From the NCBI RefSeq assembly GCF_010686765.1, contig NZ_JAAGWF010000003.1, positions 153,297 through 217,296 on the forward strand: a stretch of 64,000 bases of DNA, given 5' to 3'. The notes below the pieces were generated by a model, which saw nothing but the letters and a program-made list of their open reading frames with translations, did not search any database and was not told the origin of the DNA. Shown here piece after piece: positions 49,642 through 59,656 of the stretch. The position numbers and the translations under genes are program-made. The stretch's first letter is position 1. Every line of letters starts with the position of its first letter. This DNA is from Geodermatophilus sabuli (GTDB taxonomy: Bacteria; Actinomycetota; Actinomycetes; Mycobacteriales; Geodermatophilaceae).

Positions 49642-49974
49642 ATGACGGACTCGGGAGTTGACGACATGGGCGATCCGCAGCGCCTCCGGGACGTGCTGGC
49701 GAGCGACTCGCTCCTCCTGACCCCAGAGGAAGCCGCCCAGATCCTCCGCATCGGGCGCACCACCATCTACGCGCTCATGAAGTCGGGGGACCTGCGGCCC
49801 GTACACATCGGACGCAGCTGCCGGCTGTCGCGGGGCGAACTCGAGCGCTATGTGAACCGTCTGCAGTCTCCTCCAGCTCCCCCGGCCGAGCGCGAACGTC
49901 GACGCAGCAGGGCCATTACCACGGACCAAGGCGGCCTGTTCGACCTCGTCCACAGCCCGCCGGACGTCCCGTGA
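49642..49974 (+). CDS. Excisionase-type helix-turn-helix protein
   Basis: A 110-residue protein with an excisionase/MerR-like winged HTH: LLTPEEAAQILRIGRTTIYA, LMKSGDLRPVHIGRSCRLSR, GELERYVNRLQ. This HTH_17 family includes Xis recombination directionality factors. It lies 21 bp before the integrase gene on the same strand, the standard xis-int order. The C-terminal 35 residues are basic and probably disordered. It should bias the integrase towards excision. Confidence 0.88.
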   Translation: MTDSGVDDMGDPQRLRDVLASDSLLLTPEEAAQILRIGRTTIYALMKSGDLRPVHIGRSCRLSRGELERYVNRLQSPPAPPAERERRRSRAITTDQGGLFDLVHSPPDVP

Positions 49975-49995
49975 CGTCTGTGGACCAGCCGTCAT

Positions 49996-51228
49996 ATGCG
50001 GGGCGTCGCCCCTGACACTCGTCGTCGCCGGGAGCGGCGACGGAGGAGCCGGCCAGTGAGTCCACCCAGAGGGAAACCCTCATCGTCGGCGCGGCGACGC
50101 GGCAACAGCGAGGGGTCGACCCCGCGCCGCCGACCCGACGGGCGGTGGCAGATCAACCTCCGCGTCACCGACGACGTCGGAAGGGCCAGCCGCCACACCG
50201 TCTACGGCGACACCGCCCAGGAGGCACGCGACAAGGCCGCCGAGATCCGCAGGAGGGTGGAGGGCGGTCAGCCCGCCCGAGACCGGCGGGAGACGGTCGC
50301 GGCCTTCACCCTGCACTGGATCGACACCTCGCTACAGGCGTCCGAGCGCAAGCGCAACACCAAGGTCATGTACGCCGGCGTCGCCCGAACCCACATCCTC
50401 GGCAGCTCCCTCGCCGGCGTGACCCTCGACAGGGTCCGGCCGTCCCACGTCGAGGGCTGGGTCGTCGAGCTCCGCCGCAAGGGCCTTGCCGAGTCGACCA
50501 TCCGCTCGACGTACACGATCCTGCGCGCCGTCCTGGACACCGCCGTCCGTGACGGTGCGCTGGCGGCCAACCCGGCTGCGGCCATCCGGCGGCCCAAGGT
50601 CACGGCCAAGGAGGCGCCGCACCTCACACCCGCCCAGGTTGCCGAGCTGCTCCGCGCGGCCGAGGGCAGCCGCTACGCGCCCCTATTCGTGCTCCTCGTC
50701 CACACCGGCCTCCGCCGCGGCGAAGCACTGGCGCTGCAGTGGTCGGACGTCGACCTGGCCAAGGGCCTGCTGCGGGTGCGGGGCACCCTGTCGCGGATCG
50801 ACGGCGAGCTGACCGTCACCGAGCCCAGGACCGCCAGGTCCAAGCGCTTCGTACCGATCTCCGAGCCGGCCGAAGGGGTGCTCCGCCGCGTGCACGCCGC
50901 GCAGGCGGAGGAGCGACGACTGGCCGGCTCGGCGTGGCGGCAGACGGGCTTCGTCTTCACCACCGAGTTCGGCGAGCCCTGCGATCCCCGCAACGCCCTC
51001 CGCGCCCTGCGCGCCGCCGCGACGAAGGCCAGCCTTCCGCACGCCGGGCTGCACACGCTCCGGCACTCGGCAGCCAGCGTGATGCTCACGAGGGGCGTCC
51101 CGCTCAAGGTGGTCTCGGACATCCTCGGCCACTCGTCGATCGCGATCACCGGCGACATCTACGGTCACGTCTCCCCCGACGTCGCCCGCCAGGCCATGGA
51201 CACGCTCGGCGACGCCTTCGACCGGTAG
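49996..51228 (+). CDS. Tyrosine integrase of the island
   Basis: A 410-residue phage-type integrase. It has an N-terminal arm-binding region (RRRPDGRWQINLRVTDDVGR), a SAM-like core-binding domain (about 100-200) and a catalytic domain with all key residues: Arg240 (TGLRRGE), Lys283 (ARSKRF), His353 and Arg356 (HTLRH), His379 (LGHSS) and Tyr389 (GDIYGH). The start could also be the GTG at 50,056. It ends 220 bp from tRNA-Pro, with arm repeats and a terminator between. Intact, so the island may still excise. It shares blocks with the dead integrase at 11.3-11.9 kb. Confidence 0.93.
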   Translation: MRGVAPDTRRRRERRRRSRPVSPPRGKPSSSARRRGNSEGSTPRRRPDGRWQINLRVTDDVGRASRHTVYGDTAQEARDKAAEIRRRVEGGQPARDRRETVAAFTLHWIDTSLQASERKRNTKVMYAGVARTHILGSSLAGVTLDRVRPSHVEGWVVELRRKGLAESTIRSTYTILRAVLDTAVRDGALAANPAAAIRRPKVTAKEAPHLTPAQVAELLRAAEGSRYAPLFVLLVHTGLRRGEALALQWSDVDLAKGLLRVRGTLSRIDGELTVTEPRTARSKRFVPISEPAEGVLRRVHAAQAEERRLAGSAWRQTGFVFTTEFGEPCDPRNALRALRAAATKASLPHAGLHTLRHSAASVMLTRGVPLKVVSDILGHSSIAITGDIYGHVSPDVARQAMDTLGDAFDR

Positions 51229-51350
51229 CCCAACCCGCAACCACCCCAAGCTGCCGTCGCTCTCCGTGACCGTCGGACCCGCCGCGAACAGCCACCGCGG
51301 CCTCGACCCGGCGCTCGCAGCAGTCAGCCGCAGCCCACTTGGGGTCGGCT

Positions 51351-51374
51351 AATGGTGGTCAAAATGGTGGTCAA
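51351..51374. repeat. Right integrase arm-type repeat
   Basis: The same 24 bp as at 12,120-12,143, with ATGGTGGTCAA twice in tandem, 69 bp from the right attachment core and in the same orientation. It lies just downstream of the integrase gene. Confidence 0.7.
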
Positions 51375-51391
51375 ACCGCCCCGGGAAGCGG

Positions 51392-51430
51392 TCAGGGGCC
51401 GTTCCGGATCTCTCCGGATACGGCCCCTGA
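51392..51430. terminator. Terminator hairpin between integrase and tRNA-Pro
   Basis: TCAGGGGCCGT pairs with ACGGCCCCTGA (11 bp), extended by TCCGGA/TCCGGA after a small bulge, with a TCTC loop. It would stop integrase transcripts before they run antisense into the tRNA gene. It has no U-tract, as is common in actinobacteria. Confidence 0.65.
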
Positions 51431-51442
51431 GCTGCGGTTTCC

Positions 51443-51521
<79 letters not shown>

Positions 51522-51620
51522 AGCGCCGGGCGGTTCGCACCCCCCGGTCGCTGCAGGAGCAGGTTACCGCACCCCGTGCGCCGTCCCGCCCGGTGGTCGG
51601 CGGCGTCCGGTCCGCCGGCC

Positions 51621-52502
51621 TCACTCCTCGTCGAGCACCCTGCGCAGCGCGGCCGCGAATGCCTCCGGCTCGCCCGTCTGGCCGTACTCGCCGCCCAGGA
51701 ACCCGCCGTGGTCCCCGGGGAACTCGACCGTGCGGACACCGATCCGCGCGGCCACGGCCTCCCCGCCCCGGTGCGCCAGCTCGCCGTCGGAGCCCGCGCC
51801 CACGCCGATGACGATCCGCGTCGAGGTCGAGCCGAGGGCGGCGAAGTCGTGCTCGTGGTGGCTGCACGACACCAGGTTCTGCCCGAGCATCACGTCGTCC
51901 CGGGAGCCGTCGTCCTCGGTCGGCAGGCCGAAGGCGGCCGGGTCGGCGGCCGGCTGCTCGGCCCAGTCGGCCGGCACCGGGCCCCGGTGGCTGACCAGCC
52001 GGATGAACTCGGCCATGCCCGCGCCCGTGCCGCGCTGCTGGTAGACGTCGTGCACGTGCCGGGAGGCCGCCAACGCCTCCTCCCGGTCCGGCAGGGCCGC
52101 TGCCGCGGGCGGCTCGTGCGCCACGAGGGTGCGGACGTCCCCCGGGTGCCGCGCCACCAGCACCAGCGCGTTGACCGCTCCCCCGCTGGACGCGAAGAGG
52201 TCCACCGGCCCGGCGTCCAGCACCGCGATCAGCCGGTGCAGGTCGTCCGCGTGCTCCTCGGGTGTGGACACGCCCGCGCCGTCGGTGCGCCGGCTGCGCT
52301 CGACGCCCCGCGGGTCGTAGGTGACCACGGTGCGGTCGGTGAACGAGGCGGACAGGGTGGTGAACCCCGCGGCCCCCATCGGGGAGCCGATCATCACGAG
52401 GACCGGGGAGCCCGACGGGCCCGGCCGGACGTCGTAGGTGAGCACCGCCCCGGGGACCTCCAGGGTCTGCGTCTGCAGGGCGGGCGCGTCGGTGGTGCTC
52501 AT
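51621..52502 (-). CDS. Alpha/beta hydrolase
   Basis: A 293-residue alpha/beta-hydrolase: LVMIGSPMGAAGFTTLSASF (oxyanion region), TYDPRGVERSRRTDGAGVST, DLFASSGGAVNALVLVARHP (nucleophile Ser) and VEFPGDHGGFLGGEYG (catalytic His). The frame is open further upstream, but GGAGGCCCCCG before the ATG at 52,502 sets the start. It is the first chromosomal gene next to tRNA-Pro. Substrate unknown. Confidence 0.87.
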   Translation of the reverse strand: MSTTDAPALQTQTLEVPGAVLTYDVRPGPSGSPVLVMIGSPMGAAGFTTLSASFTDRTVVTYDPRGVERSRRTDGAGVSTPEEHADDLHRLIAVLDAGPVDLFASSGGAVNALVLVARHPGDVRTLVAHEPPAAAALPDREEALAASRHVHDVYQQRGTGAGMAEFIRLVSHRGPVPADWAEQPAADPAAFGLPTEDDGSRDDVMLGQNLVSCSHHEHDFAALGSTSTRIVIGVGAGSDGELAHRGGEAVAARIGVRTVEFPGDHGGFLGGEYGQTGEPEAFAAALRRVLDEE

Positions 52503-52517
52503 CGGGGGCCTCCGGCG

Positions 52518-52569
52518 GAGTTCGGGTGGGGGATCTCGCCTCGGCAGACCCCCGCCCCCACCCGAACTC
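52518..52569 (-). terminator. Long hairpin downstream of der
   Basis: GAGTTCGGGTGGGGG (52,518-52,532) and CCCCCACCCGAACTC (52,555-52,569) form a perfect 15-bp stem with a 22-base loop, just past the der stop. It probably ends the der operon and separates it from the hydrolase gene. Confidence 0.6.
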
Positions 52570-52574
52570 ATCGC

Positions 52575-53921
52575 TCAGCCCTTGGGCCGCTCGTTCCCGC
52601 GTCCCTCGCGGACCTTGATCGAGATGTCGATCGGCGTCCCGTCGAAGCCCCACCGCTCGCGCAGCTTGCGCTCCAGGAACCGGCGGTAGCCGGCCTCGAG
52701 GAACCCGGTGGAGAACACGACGAACCGCGGCGGCCGGACGTCGGCCTGCGTCACGTACTTGATCTTCGGCGCGCGCCCGCCCCGCGCCGGCGGCGGTGTC
52801 TCCTGGACGAGGGCCCGCACGTAGGTGTTCAGCTCCGCCGTCGGCACCCGCGTCTCCCACGACGCGAGCGCGTCGCGCAGGTGCTGCGCCAGCTTGTTCA
52901 CACCCCGGCCGGTCGCAGCGGAGATGTTGACCCGGCTGGCCCACTTGACCCGGGCGAGGTCGCGGTCGATCTCCCGCTCGAGCTGGGCGTGCCGGTCCTC
53001 GTCGAGGGTGTCCCACTTGTTGAAGGCCAGCACGAGCGCCCGCCCGGACTCGATGACCTGGGTGATGACCCGCTGGTCCTGCTCGCTGATCACCTCGTCG
53101 GCGGCCAGCAGCACGACCGCGACCTCGGCGGCCTGGATGGCGGCCTCGGTCCGCAGGCTGGCGTAGTACTCCATGCCGCTGGCGGTGTTCACCTTGCGCC
53201 GCAGGCCCGCGGTGTCGACGAAGCGCCACTCCTCGCCGCCGAGGACGACGATCGAGTCCACCGGGTCGACGGTGGTGCCCGCGACCGAGTCGACGACCGA
53301 CCGCTCGTCCTTCGCGAGCCGGTTGAGCAGGCTGGACTTGCCCACGTTCGGCCGCCCGACCAGCGCCACCCGGCGTGGGCCGCCCTCCTCGAGCTGCTCG
53401 CGGGGCGCCTCCGGCATGGCGTCGAGGATCAGGTCGAGCAGGTCCCCGCTCCCCCGGCCGTGCAGCGCGCTCACCGGCTGCGGCTCCCCGAGGCCGAGTG
53501 ACCACAGCTCGGCCGCGTTGGCCTCGCTGCGCTCGTCGTCCACCTTGTTGGCCACGACGATCACCGGCTGCTGGCTGCGCCGCAGGATCCGCGCGGCCGC
53601 CAGGTCGGTCTCGGTCGCGCCGACCGCGCTGTCGACCACCAGCACGATGACGTCGGCGGTCTTCATGGCGTACTCGGCCTGCCGGCTGATCGAGGCGCCC
53701 AGGCCCTCGGCCTTGGGGTCCCAGCCACCGGTGTCGACCACGGTGAAGCGCTTGCCGTTCCAGAGCGCCTCGTAGGTGATCCGGTCGCGGGTCACGCCGG
53801 GCACGTCCTGCACCACCGCGGCGCGCCGGCCCAGGATGCGGTTGACCAGCGTCGACTTGCCGACGTTGGGCCGGCCGACGACCGCCACCACCGGCAGCGG
53901 CGCGCCGGTCCCCTCGGTCAT
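52575..53921 (-). CDS. der: Ribosome assembly GTPase Der (EngA)
   Basis: A 448-residue essential GTPase with two tandem G domains for 50S subunit maturation. G domain 1: [17 protein letters not shown] and DTGGW; G domain 2: [25 protein letters not shown] and NKWDTLDE. The C-terminal KH-like domain ends [20 protein letters not shown]. Length is normal for actinobacteria. Its ATG overlaps the cmk stop (ATGA), the usual cmk-der pairing. Confidence 0.97.
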   Translation of the reverse strand: MTEGTGAPLPVVAVVGRPNVGKSTLVNRILGRRAAVVQDVPGVTRDRITYEALWNGKRFTVVDTGGWDPKAEGLGASISRQAEYAMKTADVIVLVVDSAVGATETDLAAARILRRSQQPVIVVANKVDDERSEANAAELWSLGLGEPQPVSALHGRGSGDLLDLILDAMPEAPREQLEEGGPRRVALVGRPNVGKSSLLNRLAKDERSVVDSVAGTTVDPVDSIVVLGGEEWRFVDTAGLRRKVNTASGMEYYASLRTEAAIQAAEVAVVLLAADEVISEQDQRVITQVIESGRALVLAFNKWDTLDEDRHAQLEREIDRDLARVKWASRVNISAATGRGVNKLAQHLRDALASWETRVPTAELNTYVRALVQETPPPARGGRAPKIKYVTQADVRPPRFVVFSTGFLEAGYRRFLERKLRERWGFDGTPIDISIKVREGRGNERPKG

Positions 53922-54619
53922 CGCCGGGCTCCCACGGCGGAGCGGGCCAGCTCGACGACGCGGTCCACCACGCCCTCCTGGGACAGGTCGGTGCTGTCGA
54001 CGACGACGGCGTCCGCGGCCGGGCGCAGCGGGCTGTCGGCGCGGCTGCTGTCGTACTCGTCGCGCCGGCGCAGGTCGACGGCGAGCGCGGCCACCTCGTC
54101 GGCGGTGCGCAGGCCCAGCTGCGCCGCCCGCCGCTGGGCCCGGGCCTCCGGCGCGGCGGTCAGGTAGACCTTGAGCGTCGCGTCGGGCAGGACGACGGTG
54201 CCGATGTCACGCCCCTCCACGACGACGGCGTCGGCCGCCTCCACCAGCGCCCGCTGCTGGTCGACCAGCCGGCGGCGCACCGCGGGGACGGCGGAGACCG
54301 CCGACACCGCGCGGGTGACCTCGGCGCCGCGGATGCGGACGGCGACGTCGACGCCGTCGACCTCCACCAGCTCGGTGCCGGCCGAGGTGCCCACCTCGAT
54401 CCGGGCCTCGGCGACCACGCGGGCCACCGCCTCGGCGTCCTCGGGGTCGATGCCGGCGTCCAGGACGGCGACGGTCGCGGCCCGGTACATCGCGCCGGTG
54501 TCGAGGTAGGCCGCGCCCAGGCGGGCGGCGACCGAGCGGGCGACGCTGGACTTCCCCGTCCCCGACGGCCCGTCCAGCGTGATCTGTCCCAGGAACCCGG
54601 ACGAAACGTCGCCGCTCAC
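53918..54619 (-). CDS. cmk: Cytidylate kinase
   Basis: A 233-residue (d)CMP kinase. [20 protein letters not shown] is the P-loop, [19 protein letters not shown] the CMP site, [20 protein letters not shown] the conserved GRDIGTVV segment, and [17 protein letters not shown] the lid. GTG at 54,619 overlaps the chorismate mutase stop (GTGA), so I prefer it to starts further up. Coupled to aroH and der. Confidence 0.96.
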   Translation of the reverse strand: MSGDVSSGFLGQITLDGPSGTGKSSVARSVAARLGAAYLDTGAMYRAATVAVLDAGIDPEDAEAVARVVAEARIEVGTSAGTELVEVDGVDVAVRIRGAEVTRAVSAVSAVPAVRRRLVDQQRALVEAADAVVVEGRDIGTVVLPDATLKVYLTAAPEARAQRRAAQLGLRTADEVAALAVDLRRRDEYDSSRADSPLRPAADAVVVDSTDLSQEGVVDRVVELARSAVGARR

Positions 54620-54984
54620 TGGGCGATGTCCCGTCGCAGGGCCACGGCACCGCGCAGGTACACGTGCGCGACCTCCGACCGCGGCCGGTCGGTCTCCACG
54701 TGCGCCATCAGCCGCAGCACCCGCGGCAGCGCGTGCGGGACGCCGATCTCGGTCGCGCACATCAGCGGGACGTCGCCGAGGCCGAGCTCACGGGCGGCCA
54801 GCGCCGGGAACTCCGAGACGAGGTCCGGGGTCGACGTGAAGAGGATGCTGATCAGGTCGGCGGTGTCGAGTTCGTTGCGCTCGATCACCGCGCTGACCAG
54901 TTCCCGGGTCGCGTCGAGGATCTCCTGCCGGTCGTCGGCGTCGACCTGCGTCGCGCCGCGGATGGCTCGGACGGCCACTACCAC
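54616..54984 (-). CDS. aroH: Chorismate mutase, AroH type
   Basis: A 122-residue monofunctional AroH-class chorismate mutase (chorismate to prephenate, for Phe and Tyr). VRAIRGATQVDADDRQEILD carries the active-site Arg; VPLMCATEIGVPHALPRVLR holds the conserved ATE region; and HVYLRGAVALRRDI gives the Tyr-x-Arg and C-terminal Arg. It is the trimeric Bacillus-type fold, not the AroQ helical type. First gene of the aroH-cmk-der unit. Confidence 0.94.
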   Translation of the reverse strand: MVVAVRAIRGATQVDADDRQEILDATRELVSAVIERNELDTADLISILFTSTPDLVSEFPALAARELGLGDVPLMCATEIGVPHALPRVLRLMAHVETDRPRSEVAHVYLRGAVALRRDIAQ

Positions 54985-55068
54985 TCTCCTCGATCGATGC
55001 GGGGCGCGGATCGCCGTGCCCCTCGGTCGAGTCTAGGGAGGCGCCGCCACCCGCCTCCGGCCGCGCCG

Positions 55069-55986
55069 TCAGCGCAGCGGCCGGATGCCCCAGGCGGCCG
55101 TCGTCGACTCCCCCGGGGCGAGCCGCACGACTCCCTCGCCGGTCTGCAGCGCGTTCGGCGGGCAGGTCATCGGCTCGACCGCCAGCCCGCGGCGCCGGCG
55201 CGGCGCGGGCAGCACGTCGCCGGTGAACAGCTGCAGGTAGCGGTAGCCCGCATCCATCCACACCGCCGCCCCCCGGCCGTCCGGCGCGGTGAGCCGCACC
55301 CAGGCCAGCCCGTCCGCATCGCGGTCCAGGTCGGTGGAGCACGAGTCGAGGACCAGGTCGCCGACCGGGCGGCCGGTGCGCAGGTCGTACGCCGTGTCCG
55401 CCACCGGGACCGCGCCGGTGGGGATCCCGCGGTCGTCGGTCTCCAGCCGGACGGCGCCGGGCGCGACCAGGGTGCAGTCGTCGACCCGCAGTCCCGGCCC
55501 GGCGGCCAGGTAGGGGTGGTGGCCCTCCCCGTAGGGCAGCGGGCGGTCGCCGTCGTTGGTCGCGGTGGTGGTCACCCGCAGGCCGGCGGCGGACAGCTCG
55601 TAGGCCACCTGCAGGCGGAGGGTGAACGGATAGCCCGGCTGCGGGTGCAGCACGCAGCTCAGCACCACCCGGTCGGCGGCCCGCCCGGTCGCCGACCAGG
55701 CGACGGAGCGGACCAGGCCGTGGAGGGCGGTGCCGCGCTCGGGCTCGGTGACCGGCGTCCGGTGCTGCCCGCCGTCCCAGGAGTAGGCGCCGTCGCGCAA
55801 CCGGTTGGGCCACGGCGCGAGCACCTGCCCCCGTCCGTCGGTCGCCGCCTCGCCGGCGTCGTAGCCGTCGAGGACCTCGCGGTCGCCGCAGCGGTAGGTG
55901 CGCAGCCCGCCACCGACCTCGACCACGGTGACCTCCGCGTCGCCGGAGCGCAGGACGAACTGCTCCCCCGTCGGCGGGCGGGTCAT
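55069..55986 (-). CDS. Aldose 1-epimerase family protein
   Basis: A 305-residue galactose mutarotase-fold enzyme. [20 protein letters not shown] holds the conserved PWPNRI-like Asn-Arg, [14 protein letters not shown] the first catalytic-site His, [19 protein letters not shown] the second His, and [20 protein letters not shown] the general-base Glu. It interconverts alpha and beta anomers of a sugar. ATG at 55,986 overlaps the xylulokinase stop, which suits a role in supplying that kinase's pathway. Confidence 0.92.
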   Translation of the reverse strand: MTRPPTGEQFVLRSGDAEVTVVEVGGGLRTYRCGDREVLDGYDAGEAATDGRGQVLAPWPNRLRDGAYSWDGGQHRTPVTEPERGTALHGLVRSVAWSATGRAADRVVLSCVLHPQPGYPFTLRLQVAYELSAAGLRVTTTATNDGDRPLPYGEGHHPYLAAGPGLRVDDCTLVAPGAVRLETDDRGIPTGAVPVADTAYDLRTGRPVGDLVLDSCSTDLDRDADGLAWVRLTAPDGRGAAVWMDAGYRYLQLFTGDVLPAPRRRRGLAVEPMTCPPNALQTGEGVVRLAPGESTTAAWGIRPLR

Positions 55987-57383
55987 CCGAGCCGCTCGGC
56001 GGTGAGGTCGCGGACCTGCGCGTAGCGCTCGCGGACCTGCGGCACCGGGTCGGCCTCGTGCACCTCGGTGCCGGGCAGCGCCCACTGCGGCGGATGCTCT
56101 CCCCCGGCGAGCACCCAGGCGGCCTGCCGGGCCGCGCCGTCGGCCACGTACTCCCCCGGCGGCGGCGCGAGGACGGGCACGCCCAGGACGGCGGGGGCCA
56201 GCCGGCGGACCGCCTCCGAGCGGGCGCCGCCGCCGACGAGCAGCACCCGGCGGACCGGCGTCCCGACCGCCGCGACCGCGTCCAGCCCGTCGGCGAGGCC
56301 GCAGAGCAGGCCCTCGACGGCGGCCCGGGCCAGGTGGGCCGGGTCGCTGGTGGCCAGGGTGAGCCCGTGCAGGGCACCGGTGGCGTGCGGCCGGTCGGGG
56401 GTGCGCTCGCCCTCCAGGTAGGGGACGAGCACCAGGCCACCGGCGCCGGGCGGCGCGGACAGCGCGAGCCGGGACAGCTCGGCGTGGTCCACGCCGAGCA
56501 GCCGGGCCGTCGCGTCGAGCACCCGGGCGGCGTTGAGCGTGGCCACCAGCGGCAGGTAGTGCCCGGTGGCGTCGGCGAAGCCGGCGACGGTGCCGGTCGG
56601 GTCGGCGGCCGGGGTGGTGGAGACGATGGAGACCACCCCGGACGTCCCGATCGAGCAGACGACGTCGCCGGGCTCGGCGGCCAGTCCCAGCGCGGCCGCG
56701 GCGTTGTCACCGGTGCCCGGGCCCAGGACCGCCCCGCCCGCCGACGGGCCGGCCGGCTCGGCGGGGCCGAGCACCCGCGGCACCCGGGCGTCATGTCCCA
56801 GCGCCCGCCGGAGCAGGTCGGGCCGGTAGGCGCCGGTGGCCGGTGACCAGTAGCCGGTGCCGCTGGCGTCCCCGCGGTCGGTGACCAGCCGGTCCAGGTC
56901 GGCCCCCCCGGCCAGCTGCCAGGTCAGCCAGTCGTGCGGCAGGCAGACCGCGGCCGTCCGCGCCGCGCTCTCCGGCTCGTGCTCGGCCAGCCAGCGCAGC
57001 TTGGTGACGGTGAACGAGGCGACCGGCACCAGGCCCACCGCGTCGGCCCACGCCTGCCCGCCACCGAGCTCGGCGGTGAGGTCGCGCGCGGCCTGCGCCG
57101 ACCGGGTGTCGTTCCACAGCAGCGCGGGGCGGACCACCGTCCCGTCCTCGTCGAGGCAGACCATGCCGTGCTGCTGGCCGCCGACGGCGATCGCGGCGAC
57201 GTCGTCCAGCCCACCGGCCTGCGCCACCGCCCGGTCCAGCGCCGCCGCCCACGCGGCGGGGTCGACCTCGGTGCCCGCCGGGTGCGGCGCCCGGCCCTCG
57301 CGGACGAGGACGCCGCTGTCGGCGTCGCGGACCACGACCTTGCACGCCTGCGTCGAGGTGTCGACCCCGGCCACCAGTGTCAT
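55983..57383 (-). CDS. xylB: Xylulokinase
   Basis: A 466-residue FGGY-family sugar kinase. N-terminal [20 protein letters not shown] binds phosphate, [16 protein letters not shown] is a xylulokinase hallmark (QQHG), [13 protein letters not shown] and [20 protein letters not shown] are typical of XylB, and [20 protein letters not shown] is the ATP adenosine motif. It phosphorylates D-xylulose. No xylose isomerase is in the window. Confidence 0.93.
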   Translation of the reverse strand: MTLVAGVDTSTQACKVVVRDADSGVLVREGRAPHPAGTEVDPAAWAAALDRAVAQAGGLDDVAAIAVGGQQHGMVCLDEDGTVVRPALLWNDTRSAQAARDLTAELGGGQAWADAVGLVPVASFTVTKLRWLAEHEPESAARTAAVCLPHDWLTWQLAGGADLDRLVTDRGDASGTGYWSPATGAYRPDLLRRALGHDARVPRVLGPAEPAGPSAGGAVLGPGTGDNAAAALGLAAEPGDVVCSIGTSGVVSIVSTTPAADPTGTVAGFADATGHYLPLVATLNAARVLDATARLLGVDHAELSRLALSAPPGAGGLVLVPYLEGERTPDRPHATGALHGLTLATSDPAHLARAAVEGLLCGLADGLDAVAAVGTPVRRVLLVGGGARSEAVRRLAPAVLGVPVLAPPPGEYVADGAARQAAWVLAGGEHPPQWALPGTEVHEADPVPQVRERYAQVRDLTAERLG

Positions 57384-57426
57384 GGGGACTGCCTACCGGA
57401 TCCGCCGGGCGGCGGGGCGCGCCGGG

Positions 57427-58269
57427 TCAGAGACCGACGGCCTCCTGCAGCGCGCCCACCTCGGCGCGGGTGAGCCGGCGGATCGAGCCCGACCGCATGC
57501 GCTCCAGCCGGACCGGGCCGACCGCGGTCCGGGTCAGCCGGGACACGGGCAGCCCGACGTGCGCCAGCAGCCGGCGGACGATGTGCTTGCGGCCCTCGTG
57601 CAGGACCACCTCCACCACCGACTGGCCGGCGTGGGTGTCGACCACCGCGAACGAGTCGACCCGGACCGGCCCGTCCTCGAGCTCGACCCCGCCGCGCAGC
57701 CGCTTGCCCAGGTCGCGCGGCACGGAGCCCGACACCTGGGCCAGGTAGGTCTTGCGCACCTCGAACGACGGGTGGGCCAGCCGGTGGGCGAGCTCGCCGT
57801 CGTTGGTGACCAGGAGCAGACCCTCGGTGTCCTGGTCGAGCCGGCCGACGTGCACCAGGCCCTTGGCGAGGTCGCCGACCATGTCCCCGACGCAGGGCCG
57901 GTTCCGGTCGTCGCTCATCGCGGTGACGACACCCGAGGGCTTGTTGAGGGCGTAGGTGACCCGGTCGTCGCGGAGCTCCAGCCGGGCCCCGTCCACGGCG
58001 ATCTTGTCGCGGCGCGGGTCCACCCGCATGCCCTGGACGGCGACGGTGCGGCCGTTCACGCTGATCCGGCCGGCGTCGATCATGTCCTCGCAGACGCGGC
58101 GCGACCCGACCCCCGCCCGGGCCAGCACCTTCTGCAGGCGCTCGCCCTCCCGCTCGCCGTCGGCGTCCGCGGGCTCGCGGTCACCGGGGTGGGCGGGGGC
58201 CAGCTCCATGTCCTCCGACCAGCCCTCGCCGGCGTCGGTGGGGTTCTCGTCGTGCGGGGCGGTGTTCAT
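57427..58269 (-). CDS. rluB: 23S rRNA pseudouridine synthase (RsuA/RluB/RluE family)
   Basis: A 280-residue pseudouridine synthase. After a 40-residue acidic leader come an S4 RNA-binding domain (RLQKVLARAGVGSRRVCEDM) and the catalytic core HVGRLDQDTEGLLLVTNDGE with the nucleophile Asp, then EGRKHIVRRLLAHVGLPVSR. The scpB-rluB neighbourhood is standard in Gram-positives, although a lipoprotein and a hydrolase gene are inserted here. RluB is the likely specificity. Confidence 0.92.
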   Translation of the reverse strand: MNTAPHDENPTDAGEGWSEDMELAPAHPGDREPADADGEREGERLQKVLARAGVGSRRVCEDMIDAGRISVNGRTVAVQGMRVDPRRDKIAVDGARLELRDDRVTYALNKPSGVVTAMSDDRNRPCVGDMVGDLAKGLVHVGRLDQDTEGLLLVTNDGELAHRLAHPSFEVRKTYLAQVSGSVPRDLGKRLRGGVELEDGPVRVDSFAVVDTHAGQSVVEVVLHEGRKHIVRRLLAHVGLPVSRLTRTAVGPVRLERMRSGSIRRLTRAEVGALQEAVGL

Positions 58270-58329
58270 CCCCGCCAGTCTCCCACCCGGCGGGACGGTC
58301 GTTCCCGCCCTGCCGGGAGGAGACGGCGG

Positions 58330-58749
58330 TCAGCAGTTCTCCTGGCCGTACTCGTCGACGGCGCTGCCGGTGGAGACCAGGTCGGACTGCAACTGCTGGG
58401 CCTCGGCGGCGAACTCAGTGTTGGCCGAGGGATCGGTCAGGTCGACCTGCTCGAGCAGGTCGCGCATGCCGCTCCACGCCTCGACCAGCGCCTGCCAGTC
58501 GTCGGCCACGCCCTCGGGCGGGTCGACGGCCTCGAGTCGCTCGACGGCGTCCCCGACCATCTCCGGCGCCTGTTCCGGGGTGGCCGTCACGCCCTGCAGG
58601 TCGGTGGTGACGTCCTCGAGCAGGTCGGGCACGTTCTCGCAGAACGCCTCCTGGCGCTGCTCCTCCTCCGACGAGCCGCAGCCGGCGAGCAGCAGGGCGG
58701 CGAGGGCGAGGGGGACCCCGGCGGAACGGACGGACAGTGATCGGCGCAT
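58330..58749 (-). CDS. Small predicted lipoprotein
   Basis: A 139-residue exported protein. The signal peptide GVPLALAALLLAGCGSS has a lipobox with Cys24. The mature part is acidic and helical (CENVPDLLEDVTTDLQGVTA, SANTEFAAEAQQLQSDLVST), with one Cys near each end that could pair. I do not recognise a family. It is on the same strand as rluB, 60 bp upstream of it; an intermembrane or cell-surface role is unknown. Confidence 0.8.
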   Translation of the reverse strand: MRRSLSVRSAGVPLALAALLLAGCGSSEEEQRQEAFCENVPDLLEDVTTDLQGVTATPEQAPEMVGDAVERLEAVDPPEGVADDWQALVEAWSGMRDLLEQVDLTDPSANTEFAAEAQQLQSDLVSTGSAVDEYGQENC

Positions 58750-58840
58750 CGTCAGACCGTAACCGCCGATCGCCGGCCGGGTCGCTCCGGGGAACCCGAT
58801 CGGGTGGGGACCGGCGTCGGCGGGGCTAGCCTCCGCCGGC

Positions 58841-59647
58841 ATGGAGCCCGCTCGCGAGGGCCGCGCGCTCCTGTCGACGGGTCTCACCACCGGCTGGACC
58901 CGGTCGGGGGACCCGCGCGGGCGACCCGCGGTCCTGCTGCTGCACTCCTGGGCGGCGTCCCGGCGCGAGTTCGGCCGCCTCCAGCCACTCCTGCCCCGGT
59001 CGGTGTACGCCGTCGCGGTCGACCTCCGGGGGCACGGGGACGCCGACCGGGCGGCCGGTGGCTACGACCTGCCCTCGCTCGCCGCCGACGTCGTGGCCGT
59101 CCTGGACGCCCTCGACCTGCCCCGCGCGGTCCTGGTGGGGGCCTCCAGCGGCGGGTACGTGGCCCAGCAGGTCGCCGTCGCCGCCGCCGACCGGGTCGCC
59201 GGGCTGGTGCTGGCCGGCGCGCCCCGCGACCTGAGTGGCCCCCGCCCGCCGTTCGCCGAGACGGTCGACCGGTTGACCGATCCCGTGCCGCCCGCCGTGG
59301 TCCGCGTCCTCACCGCGGGGCTGACCGACCTCGCCGTCGTCCCGCCGGAGTTCGTGGACCTGATGGTGGCCGAGGGGTGCCGGCTCCCGGCCGCGGTGTG
59401 GCGGTCCTCCCTGGCCGGGTTCGTCGCATCCCGGCCACCGACCGACGGCGGCACGATCACCGCGCCCACCCTCGTCGTCAGCGGCGACGCCGACACCGCG
59501 CTGGGCGCCGAGCAGGCGAGGGCCCTGGTCGCCGCCGTCCCCGGTGCCCGCTGGGTCCGCTACGCCGGGACCGGGCACCTCGTCCTGTGGGAGCAGCCGG
59601 AGCGCCTCGCGGCCGACGTCACGGCCTTCCTGGCCTCCCTCGGCTGA
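58841..59647 (+). CDS. Alpha/beta hydrolase
   Basis: A 268-residue alpha/beta-hydrolase. LLLHSWAASRREFGRLQPLL (oxyanion loop), VDLRGHGDADRAAGGYDLPS, AVLVGASSGGYVAQQVAVAA (nucleophile Ser in GASSGG), TLVVSGDADTALG (Asp) and YAGTGHLVLWEQPER (His) are all present. It is the only plus-strand gene in this core block, divergent from the lipoprotein and convergent with scpB. Substrate unknown. Confidence 0.88.
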   Translation: MEPAREGRALLSTGLTTGWTRSGDPRGRPAVLLLHSWAASRREFGRLQPLLPRSVYAVAVDLRGHGDADRAAGGYDLPSLAADVVAVLDALDLPRAVLVGASSGGYVAQQVAVAAADRVAGLVLAGAPRDLSGPRPPFAETVDRLTDPVPPAVVRVLTAGLTDLAVVPPEFVDLMVAEGCRLPAAVWRSSLAGFVASRPPTDGGTITAPTLVVSGDADTALGAEQARALVAAVPGARWVRYAGTGHLVLWEQPERLAADVTAFLASLG

Positions 59648-59656
59648 GCGTGCGAC

